In this document: piece after piece, positions 1 to 7,023 of the stretch | Numbering within the stretch: the stretch's first letter is position 1 | Layout of the letters: each line of letters opens with the position of its first letter | DNA from: Deltaproteobacteria bacterium | Lineage (GTDB): Bacteria; Desulfobacterota; Deferrisomatia; Deferrisomatales; Deferrisomataceae | Reading direction: 5' to 3' | Length of the DNA stretch: 8,190 bases | Assembly (NCBI GenBank): GCA_013152215.1 | Contig: JAADGT010000107.1 | Coordinates: forward strand, 1-8,190 | The notes under the pieces: model-generated | The model's database searches: none | What the model was told of the DNA's origin: nothing | The model's input: only the letters and a program-made list of their open reading frames with translations | Made by a program: the position numbers and the translations under genes

Positions 1-13
1 AAGCAAATCCGCA

Positions 14-32
14 TCCGTTTTTGCGAAACGGA
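14..32. other. Small perfect inverted repeat (7-bp arms)
   Basis: The arms tccgttt (14-20) and aaacgga (26-32) are exactly complementary around the 5-nt loop ttgcg. The site lies just upstream of the octamer array and about 90 bp before the aminotransferase start. It has no T-run after it on either strand, so it does not look like a classic intrinsic terminator. It could be an operator or part of an upstream gene's 3' region; the window does not show which. Confidence 0.35.
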
Positions 33-36
33 ACAC

Positions 37-100
37 TAGGACGTTAGGACGTTGGGACGTTGGGAGGGCTTCCCAGCCTTCCAGCGTCCCAGCCTTCTAG
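37..100. repeat. Octamer-period array with inverted halves (array 1)
   Basis: The stretch divides without remainder into eight 8-bp units: taggacgt, taggacgt, tgggacgt, tgggaggg, then cttcccag, ccttccag, cgtcccag, ccttctag. The first four are one orientation of a degenerate unit. The last four, read on the other strand, give the same unit (ctagaagg, ctgggacg, ctggaagg, ctgggaag). The whole can therefore fold as a long imperfect hairpin centred near position 68. It fills the leader immediately before the aminotransferase gene. The same unit recurs at 4117-4172 and 6937-7023. Function is unknown. Confidence 0.8.
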
Positions 101-120
101 CGGCCACGAGAGAGCGAGCC

Positions 121-1323
121 ATGCCCCTATCCGAGAAGGCGCGGTCATTCACCGAGTCGGTGATCCGGGAGATGACGCGTCACGCCATGGCCCACGGGGC
201 CGTGAACCTGGCCCAGGGGTTCCCCGACTTTCCCTGCCCCCAGGAGCTCAAGGACGCGGCCTGCCGAGCCTTGCAGGCCGACGTGAACCAGTACGCCATC
301 ACGTGGGGGGCCAAGGGGTTCCGGGACGCCCTGGCCGAGAAGACCCGCCGGTTCCTGGGGATCGAGGTGGATCCCGAGACCGAGATCACGGTGACCTGCG
401 GGTCCACCGAGGCCATGATCGCGAGCCTGCTGGCGGTGGTGGACCCGGGGGACGAGGTGATCGTGTTCGAGCCGTTCTACGAGAACTACGGCCCGGACGC
501 GGTGCTGTGCGGGGCGGTTCCGAGGTACGTGCCGCTGCGGCCCCAGGAGGAGGGCGGGCAGAGGCGGTGGGGGTTCGACCCGGACGAGCTGGCCCGGGCG
601 TTCACCCCGAGAACCCGTGCCCTGGTGCTCAACACCCCCCAGAACCCCACCGGCAAGGTGTTCACACGGGAAGAGCTCGAGGCGATCGCCGAGCTGTGCG
701 TTCGGCACGACGTGGTGGCCGTAACCGACGAGATCTACGAGCACATCGTGTTCGACGGCCGCACCCACACGGCCCTGGCCACCCTTCCCGGCATGGGGGA
801 GCGCACGGTCACGATCAGCGGGCTGAGCAAGACCTACTCCGTGACGGGATGGCGCATCGGGTACGCCATCGCGCCGCCCCACCTCACGGCCGGCATCCGC
901 AAAGTCCACGATTTCCTCACCGTGGGCGCGGCCGCGCCCCTCCAGGAGGCCGGGGCGGTGGCCCTGGGGATGCCTCTCTCGTACTACGAACGCCTCAGCG
1001 CGTTGTACCAGGCCAAAAGGGATCGGTTCGTCCCGCGGCTCGAGGCGCTGGGGTTCCGGTGCTACCCGCCCGAAGGAGCCTACTACGTGATGGCCGACAT
1101 TCGGGGGTTCGGTGCCGGGGACGACACGGCGTTCGCCCTGGAGCTGGTGCGGGAGGCCGGGGTGGCGGTGGTGCCGGGGTCGAGCTTCTTCTCCGATCCC
1201 GATCTCGGCCGTCATCTCGTCCGTTTCTGCTTCTGTAAACGCGACGACACGCTGGACGAGGCCCTGGACCGACTGGAGACGTGGGCTGGGCGGAAAGGAG
1301 GGTCGATCCGGGGCGCCGGGTGA
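121..1323 (+). CDS. Class I/II PLP-dependent aminotransferase
   Basis: This 400-residue fold-type I aminotransferase probably moves an amino group between an amino acid and a 2-oxo acid in the cytoplasm, using pyridoxal phosphate. Visible landmarks are NLAQGFPDF (29-37), NPTG (175-178), the PLP-contacting D203 and Y206 in TDEIYEH, the Schiff-base lysine K237 in SGLSKTYSVTGWRIGY, and the carboxylate-binding arginine R368 in LVRFCF. The length is normal for the family. The opening QGFPDF resembles kynurenine/methionine-type aminotransferases, but the substrate cannot be fixed from motifs. The start is set at ATG 121, after a weak GAGAG ribosome site at 108-112. An upstream in-frame start at 52 would lie inside the octamer array and add non-family sequence. 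The acyl-CoA dehydrogenase follows after 23 bp, so co-transcription is likely. Confidence 0.92.
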   Translation: MPLSEKARSFTESVIREMTRHAMAHGAVNLAQGFPDFPCPQELKDAACRALQADVNQYAITWGAKGFRDALAEKTRRFLGIEVDPETEITVTCGSTEAMIASLLAVVDPGDEVIVFEPFYENYGPDAVLCGAVPRYVPLRPQEEGGQRRWGFDPDELARAFTPRTRALVLNTPQNPTGKVFTREELEAIAELCVRHDVVAVTDEIYEHIVFDGRTHTALATLPGMGERTVTISGLSKTYSVTGWRIGYAIAPPHLTAGIRKVHDFLTVGAAAPLQEAGAVALGMPLSYYERLSALYQAKRDRFVPRLEALGFRCYPPEGAYYVMADIRGFGAGDDTAFALELVREAGVAVVPGSSFFSDPDLGRHLVRFCFCKRDDTLDEALDRLETWAGRKGGSIRGAG

Positions 1324-1332
1324 ACACAGCAC

Positions 1333-1339
1333 GGGGAGG
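1333..1339 (+). promoter_or_regulatory. Ribosome binding site of the acyl-CoA dehydrogenase
   Basis: GGGGAGG lies seven nucleotides before ATG 1347. It decides the start of the next gene: an in-frame GTG at 1281, inside the aminotransferase gene, has no such site and would add 22 residues that do not look like the family. Confidence 0.75.
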
Positions 1340-1346
1340 TGCGGCG

Positions 1347-2522
1347 ATGGACGGAACTCGCGCTTGGGTTCGGGACCGGTTCGGGGAGGTGCTGGAGCTG
1401 GTGGCCCACCGAGCACCGGAGGTGGACCGGACGGCCGAATTCCCCGAGGACGTGCTCAGGGCCTACCAAGAGGCGGGCCTGATGGCGGCCCAGGTGCCCC
1501 CCGATCTGGGTGGCCTGGGCCTCACCCACCTTCAGTTCGCAGCGGTCGTGGAGGAGGTGGCCCGCCACTCGGGGGCGCTGTCGTTGCTGCTCATCGTGCA
1601 GGCGGTGGGCCTCCTTCCCATCCTGCTCCGGCCCGAGTTTCCGCGGCGCGACGAGGTGCTCACCCGGGTCACCCGGTCGGGGGCCCTGGTGGGGTTCGCG
1701 CTCACCGAGCCGCCGTCCGGCTCCGACGCCTACAACATGCGCACCGAGGTGGTCCAACGGGACGGCGCCCACCGGCTCACCGGCGTCAAGTACCTGATCA
1801 CCAACGCCGGAAGGGCCCACGCCTACGTCGTGTTCACCAACTTCCGGGAGCCCGGGCTCAAGCACGTGGCGGCCTACCTGGTGGACGCCGACCGGGAGGG
1901 CGTGCGGGTGGGGGCTGCGAACCGCCTGCTGGGGATGCGGGGGATCCCCACGGCGTCGATCCACTTCGACAACGTGGCCGTGGACGAAGCCGACCGGATC
2001 GGCGGGAAGAACGAGGGCTATGTGTTGGCCATGGACACCCTGAACATCTCCCGGCCCTGGATCGGGGCCCAGGCCGTGGGGCTGGCCAGGGGGGCCCTGG
2101 ACACCGCCATGCAGTTCGCCTGCCAGCGCAGGGTCATGGGCGAGCCCCTGATCGACAAGCAGGCGTTCCGGTTCACCCTGGCGGAGGTGGCGGCTCGGAT
2201 CGAGGCGGCCAGCGCCCTGGTGGAGCGGACCTCCCGCATGATCGACGCCGGACGCGAGGACTACACGGCCCAGTCGGCCATGTGCAAGCTGGTGGCCACC
2301 GACACGGCCATGTGGGCGTGCGAGCGGGCCCTGCAGATGCTCGGCGGACCGGGGTGCATCGCGGGGAACCGGGCGGAACGGGCGTTCCGGGACGTGAAGA
2401 TCACCCAGATCTACGAAGGCACCAACGAGGTTCAAAAGATGCTGGTGGCCCGGGAGCTGGTGCGGGCCGCCCGGGCCCGCCGGCCGGCGGAGGCCGGCAC
2501 CGCGCCCGAGCTGCTGACCTGA
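1347..2522 (+). CDS. Acyl-CoA dehydrogenase
   Basis: This 391-residue FAD flavoprotein is of the acyl-CoA dehydrogenase family. It should oxidise an acyl-CoA to the trans-2-enoyl-CoA and pass electrons to electron-transfer flavoprotein. The N-terminal helical domain covers about 1-110. Signature 1 (ALTEPPSGSD, 118-127) opens the middle beta domain, and the C-terminal helical domain ends with signature 2 (QMLGGPGCIAGNRAERAFRD, 330-349). E357 in IYEGTNE matches the catalytic base position of medium- and short-chain enzymes, which argues against an isovaleryl-CoA-type active site, where the base sits elsewhere. Length is typical. ATG 1347 is chosen on the strong ribosome site. The linked aminotransferase suggests a role in amino-acid or 2-oxoacid-derived acyl-CoA breakdown; this is inference. 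No ETF or hydratase gene is visible. The gene converges on the hydrolase gene with a 36-bp gap. Confidence 0.93.
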   Translation: MDGTRAWVRDRFGEVLELVAHRAPEVDRTAEFPEDVLRAYQEAGLMAAQVPPDLGGLGLTHLQFAAVVEEVARHSGALSLLLIVQAVGLLPILLRPEFPRRDEVLTRVTRSGALVGFALTEPPSGSDAYNMRTEVVQRDGAHRLTGVKYLITNAGRAHAYVVFTNFREPGLKHVAAYLVDADREGVRVGAANRLLGMRGIPTASIHFDNVAVDEADRIGGKNEGYVLAMDTLNISRPWIGAQAVGLARGALDTAMQFACQRRVMGEPLIDKQAFRFTLAEVAARIEAASALVERTSRMIDAGREDYTAQSAMCKLVATDTAMWACERALQMLGGPGCIAGNRAERAFRDVKITQIYEGTNEVQKMLVARELVRAARARRPAEAGTAPELLT

Positions 2523-2558
2523 GCCCGCTTCGCCTCCCTGCTAAGAGGGGAACCGCGG

Positions 2559-3212
2559 CTACCCTTCCCCGCCGGGGTCCTGCAACGCCGCGGCCAGGAA
2601 CCCTGCCGCCCGGCGGGCCACCTCGGCCTCGCGGCCCCACAAGAAGTGGTCGGCGCCTTCCAGGACCGCTCGCTCCTTGGGGGGGAGGAGCTCCTGGAAC
2701 CAGGGCTCCAGAAGATCCAGGGGGCAGTACTCGTCCCGGTCGCCCACGACGACCAGCTTGGGTCGCCGGATGCTCTGCCAGGCATCCAGGGGCATCCGCG
2801 CCAGGGGCGGGGCGACGGCCACGAGGGCCCCCAGGGATCCCGCCCGAGCCGCAGCCCGGCCCCCCACCCACGCCCCGAACGAGTACCCCGCCAGGGCCAT
2901 CCGGTCCGGGTCCACACCGGGCCGAGAGGCCAGGAAGGCGACGGCCGCCGCCACATCGTCCACCTCGGCCTCGCCTCCGCCGTGGCGCCCGGTGCTCCCG
3001 CCCACCCCCCGGAAGTTGAACCTCAGGGTGGCGAACCCCCGCTCTCCAGCGACCCGGGTCAGGGCGCCGATCACGGGCACGTCCATGGACCCGCCGTAGA
3101 GGGGATGGGGGTGGCACAGCACCACCGCCGGGACGCGGTCGGCGTCCGGTAGGAACAGCCGGCCCTCCAGCTCCACGTCCCGGCCGGGGAACCGAACCGG
3201 CCGCTCCCTCAC
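2559..3212 (-). CDS. Alpha/beta hydrolase (dienelactone hydrolase-like, small serine hydrolase)
   Basis: This 217-residue single-domain alpha/beta hydrolase has an oxyanion-region motif CHPHPLYGGSM (33-43), the strand/turn LRFNFRGVGGSTG (63-75), the nucleophile elbow GYSFG with S111, the acidic residue D160 in GDRDEYCP, and H189 in GADHF. This is a complete Ser-Asp-His triad. It has no signal peptide, so it is likely cytoplasmic. The substrate is unknown; related proteins are annotated broadly as hydrolases of the COG2945 type. The start is GTG at 3212, with GGGAG at 3220-3224 seven bases upstream. The first four bases (GTGA) overlap the stop of the phzF-like gene, so the two are very probably translationally coupled and function in one transcript. 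Confidence 0.85.
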   Translation of the reverse strand: MRERPVRFPGRDVELEGRLFLPDADRVPAVVLCHPHPLYGGSMDVPVIGALTRVAGERGFATLRFNFRGVGGSTGRHGGGEAEVDDVAAAVAFLASRPGVDPDRMALAGYSFGAWVGGRAAARAGSLGALVAVAPPLARMPLDAWQSIRRPKLVVVGDRDEYCPLDLLEPWFQELLPPKERAVLEGADHFLWGREAEVARRAAGFLAAALQDPGGEG

Positions 3213-4102
3213 CCCAGATCTCCCAGCCGCAGGTGTCCCCGCAGGCTCACCACCGCGTGGCCGCCCACCACCACCCGCTCGGGTCGGCCCGGGGTGCCCT
3301 GGATCACCACCCGCACCTCGCCGGGCCGGGCGCAGGCCTCGCCCTGGACCATCCGGAGGGGAGTGCCGGGGGTCGCGGCCCGATGGCGTACCAGGTAGGC
3401 TCCCAGCGCGCCCGAAGCCGTGCCGGTGACCGGATCTTCGTCGATGCCGGCCGCCGGGCTGAAGTCCCGGCAGTGGTACCCGCCCTCACCCTCCACGAAC
3501 ACGTGCACCGTCAGCACCCCCAGCTCCTCGCTCAGGGCCGCCAGGGCCCGGTAGTCCGGGAGCAGCCCGTCCAGGGCTTCGGTGGTGGTCAGGGGCACCA
3601 GCAGGTGCCACAGCCCGGTGTAGGCGAGCTCCAACGGCAGATCGGTGCGCAGATCGTCCTCGTCCGCGCCGAGGGCCTCCAGCACCCGGTCCTCGGCCAC
3701 CGTGCAAGGTCGGAACGCCGGGGCGTCCTGGGTCAGGTCCACCCGGATTCCCTCGGCGGTCCGCACCAGGTCTGCCGGCAGCACACCCACCCCGGTCTCG
3801 ACCCGCACCCGACCGAACTCGCCCGGCACCCGGATCTCGCCCAGATCTTCGAGCACCGTCAGGGCGGCCACCAGGGCGTGCCCGCACGAGGGCACCTCCT
3901 GGGCCGGGGTGAAGAACCGGATCCGGAAGTCCGCCTCCCGGCTCGGCAACACGAACGCGGTCTCCGAGGCGTTCACCTCCCGGGCGATCGCAAGCATCTG
4001 GTCCTCGTCCAGTCCCCGGGCGTGGGGCATCACGCCGGCCGGGTTCCCCCGGAGGGCCACCCGCGTGAACGCATCCACCAGGTAGATCGGTCGGGTCTGC
4101 AT
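3209..4102 (-). CDS. PhzF-family isomerase/epimerase-like protein
   Basis: This 297-residue protein has the two-lobed diaminopimelate-epimerase-like fold of the PhzF family. Visible motifs are VDAFTRVALRGNPAGV (9-24), the catalytic glutamate E47 in ASETAFV, SCGHA with H75 (72-76), and DEDPVTGTASGALGAYL (221-237). These match E45, H74 and D208 of Pseudomonas PhzF. The position corresponding to its S213 appears to be T228. There are no phenazine genes nearby, and most family members outside phz clusters have no assigned reaction, so a phenazine role should not be assumed. The start is ATG 4102, with AGAGGAGA at 4109-4116 six bases upstream. The gene is followed by, and overlaps, the hydrolase gene. 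It is separated from icd by a 287-bp gap full of repeats, so it may be a separate transcript. Confidence 0.88.
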   Translation of the reverse strand: MQTRPIYLVDAFTRVALRGNPAGVMPHARGLDEDQMLAIAREVNASETAFVLPSREADFRIRFFTPAQEVPSCGHALVAALTVLEDLGEIRVPGEFGRVRVETGVGVLPADLVRTAEGIRVDLTQDAPAFRPCTVAEDRVLEALGADEDDLRTDLPLELAYTGLWHLLVPLTTTEALDGLLPDYRALAALSEELGVLTVHVFVEGEGGYHCRDFSPAAGIDEDPVTGTASGALGAYLVRHRAATPGTPLRMVQGEACARPGEVRVVIQGTPGRPERVVVGGHAVVSLRGHLRLGDLG

Positions 4103-4116
4103 GGACGGTCTCCTCT

Positions 4117-4172
4117 GAGGCTGGGAGGCTGGAAAGCTAAGAAGCCGGAAAGCTAGGAAGTTAGAAGGCCAA
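4117..4172. repeat. Octamer-period array, single orientation (array 2)
   Basis: There are seven consecutive 8-bp units with no slippage: gaggctgg, gaggctgg, aaagctaa, gaagccgg, aaagctag, gaagttag, aaggccaa. The consensus is purine-purine-purine-G-C-pyrimidine-purine-purine, or nearly so. Unlike the arrays at 37-100 and 6937-7023, I see no inverted second half. It lies directly upstream of the ribosome site of the phzF-like gene, so it would sit in that gene's leader. Confidence 0.75.
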
Positions 4173-4228
4173 AAATCTCTTTCATCTTCTATCGGTTCAA
4201 GCAGGCCTGCCCCACAGCATCACGGTCT

Positions 4229-4379
4229 CGGGGGGCATGGGGCCTGCTGGAGCGCAGGGCGCGGCCGTATCGGGGGCCAGAATTCAGGGGACAGTAGACA
4301 GGAGAACTGCCGGAGCGGTTTTCCCCTGTCTTCTGTCCACCGACTCCTGATTCCTGAAATGCAGGCCCCATGCCCCCCG
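4229..4379. repeat. 151-bp element with perfect 19-bp inverted ends
   Basis: The left arm cggggggcatggggcctgc (4229-4247) is exactly the reverse complement of the right arm at 4361-4379. Between them lies a second, imperfect pair of arms made of 7-bp units (see the entry for 4278-4356). The right arm begins 10 bp after the icd stop codon, so in the icd transcript the element would form a very stable stem. It might shield the 3' end, or partly end transcription, though there is no following T-run. It could equally be a small non-autonomous mobile element. A GGTC tetramer occurs just outside each end (4224-4227 and 4382-4385), but this is too short and too offset to count as a target duplication. 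Confidence 0.7.
4278..4356. repeat. Inverted heptamer-period arrays inside the 151-bp element
   Basis: The left arm has four 7-bp units (cagaatt, cagggga, cagtaga, caggaga; 4278-4305). The right arm (4322-4356), read on the other strand, has five (caggaat, caggagt, cggtgga, cagaaga, cagggga). A 16-bp spacer at 4306-4321 separates them. The unit is roughly CAGRRRA. Both arms keep a strict period of 7, which differs from the period of 8 in the other arrays. Confidence 0.7.
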
Positions 4380-4389
4380 TTGGTCCGCG

Positions 4390-5649
<1,260 letters not shown>

Positions 5650-5656
5650 AGCGGTT

Positions 5657-5663
5657 CTCCTTT
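5657..5663 (-). promoter_or_regulatory. Ribosome binding site of icd
   Basis: AAAGGAG begins directly after the natural ahcY stop codon (5664-5666) and is seven bases before the GTG start at 5649. It shows that icd has its own initiation site and is not meant to be made as a fusion with AhcY. Confidence 0.75.
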
Positions 5664-6912
5664 CTACGTCCCCATCTCCCAGGAGCTCAGGTACTTCTCC
5701 TGCTCCTCGGTCAGGGTGTCGATCGCCACCCCCATGGTCTCCAGCTTCAGCCGGGTCGATCTCACGCGGCACCCCGTACACCTTCGCCTCCAGCTTCCCC
5801 GCGTTCCGGATCGCCCACTCCGTGGTGAGCGCCTGCACCGCAAAGCTCATGTCCATCACGCTCGCCGGGTGCCCCTCCGCCGCCGCCAGGTTGATCAAAC
5901 GCCCCTCACCCAGCAGATAGATCTCCCGGCCGTCGGGCATGACATAGGCGTCCACGTTTGGCCTCACCCCCTTCTCCACCCGCTCCGCCAGCCCCTCCAA
6001 CGCCGGAATGTCGATCTCCACGTTGAAGTGCCCCGAGTTCGCCACCAGCGCCCCGTCCTTCATCACCTCGAAGTGCTCACGCCGCAGCACGTGGACGTCG
6101 CCCGTGAGCGTGCAGAACACGTCCCCCACCTTCGCCGCCTCCCCCATCGGCATCACCTCGAACCCGTCCATCACCGCCTCGAGCGCCCGCAGCGGCTCCA
6201 CCTCGGTCACCACCACCCGCGCCCCAAGGCCCCGCGCCCGGTTCGCCACCCCCCGACCGCACCACCCGTACCCCGCCACCACGAACACCTTGCCCGCCAG
6301 CAGCACGTTCGTCGCCCGCAAAATCCCGTCGATCGTCGACTGCCCCGTCCCGTAGCGGTTGTCGAACAGGTGCTTGCAGTCCGCGTCGTTCACCGCCACC
6401 ACCGGGAACCTGAGCGCCCCGTCCTTCTCCATCGCCCGCAGCCGGATCACCCCCGTGGTGGTCTCCTCCATGCTCGCCACCACCTGGTCGTGCAGCTCCG
6501 GGTAGTCGCTGTGGATCACGCTCACCAGGTCCGCACCGTCGTCCATGGTCACGTCCGGCCGGTGCTCCACCGCCGCCCGAATGTGCGCATAGTACGTGTC
6601 CCGGTCCTCCCCACGGATCGCGTAGGTCGGAATCCCAAACTCCAGCGTCAGCGCCGCTGCCACGTCGTCCTGCGTCGACAGCGGGTTCGACGCGCACACC
6701 ACCAGGTCCGCTCCCCCCGCCTTCAGCGTCCGCGCCAGGTTCGCCGTCTCGGTGGTCACGTGCAGACACGCGCTCATCCGCCGGCCCTCGAGCGGCCGCT
6801 CCTTCTCGAACCGCTCCCGGATCTTCCCAAGCACCGGCATCTGCCGGTCCGCCCACAAGATCCGCTTGACCCCCAACTCCCTCAGATTCGGATCCTTGAT
6901 GTCACCCTTCAA
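5664..6912 (-). CDS. ahcY: Adenosylhomocysteinase, frame broken near the C-terminus
   Basis: The enzyme hydrolyses S-adenosylhomocysteine to adenosine and homocysteine, relieving inhibition of methyltransferases. Residues 1-387 read without a break from TTG 6912, with landmarks H51 in CLHVTTETANL, CASNPLSTQDD (73-83), D125 in DDGADLV, EETTTG (149-154), K180, D184, NRYGTGQS (185-192), the NAD glycine loop GYGWCGRG (214-221) and GHFN (294-297). NRYGTGQS and the compact length are typical of the archaeal/thermophile-like form. After P387 (codon 5754-5752) the frame shifts. The expected tail, LKLETMGVAIDTLTEEQEKY followed by LSSWEMGT and TAG, is intact in the next frame from 5750 to 5664. About EVAR is missing, which fits an 11-nt loss. 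This is either a real mutation or a sequence error. The tail normally contacts the neighbouring subunit's NAD, so true loss would probably be harmful. Confidence 0.9.
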
Positions 6913-6918
6913 CGAAAG

Positions 6919-6925
6919 CTCCTTT
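6919..6925 (-). promoter_or_regulatory. Ribosome binding site fixing the TTG start of ahcY
   Basis: AAAGGAG sits six bases before TTG 6910-6912. The translation from this TTG begins KGDIKDPNLRELGVKRILWA, which is where family members begin, so the rare TTG start is well supported. A (CA)5 dinucleotide tract (6925-6934) abuts the site on its upstream side. Confidence 0.75.
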
Positions 6926-6936
6926 GTGTGTGTGGG

Positions 6937-7023
6937 TAGGCTAGAACGCTAGGAGGCTAGGAGGCTGGGAGGCTGGAAAGCCAAGCCGCCTGGCTGCCTA
7001 GCCGCCCAGCCGCCTCGCCGCCT
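6937..7023. repeat. Octamer-period array with inverted halves between metK and ahcY (array 3)
   Basis: It divides into ten 8-bp units plus a central octamer. The left half is taggctag, aacgctag, gaggctag, gaggctgg, gaggctgg. The centre is aaagccaa. The right half is gccgcctg, gctgccta, gccgccca, gccgcctc, gccgcctt, whose last base is shared with the metK stop codon. The right half reads on the other strand as gaggcggc-like units, so the array can fold into a long GC-rich imperfect hairpin. It fills nearly all of the 111-bp metK-ahcY gap and would lie inside any shared transcript. It could act as a partial terminator or an mRNA-stabilising stem, but no function is established. Confidence 0.8.

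Noticed and set aside
52..120. An N-terminal extension of the aminotransferase starting at 52
   Set aside because: The extra residues are encoded by the octamer array and do not resemble the family. ATG 121 begins at the usual point.
2523..2558. A bidirectional terminator between the converging genes
   Set aside because: Outer ccgc/gcgg and inner cctccc/gagggg can pair weakly, but with mismatches and no T-run on either strand. The gap is too short and GC-rich to call.
1112..3019. A 635-codon + strand frame spanning the aminotransferase, the dehydrogenase and the converging hydrolase gene
   Set aside because: Its product is low-complexity Gly/Arg/Pro sequence and it crosses three well-supported genes in other frames. 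It is a GC-rich shadow.
3209..4102. Phenazine biosynthesis cluster
   Set aside because: Only a PhzF-family protein is present, a family widespread outside phenazine producers, and no other phz genes are visible.
4229..4379. A terminal-inverted-repeat transposon
   Set aside because: There is no coding capacity inside and no convincing target duplication, only an offset GGTC. It is kept as a repeat element of unknown origin.
6913..7023. A possible SAH or SAM riboswitch upstream of ahcY
   Set aside because: Such switches are known before these genes, but here the gap is explained by the octamer array and I see no riboswitch core pattern. The region upstream of metK lies outside the window, so it cannot be judged.
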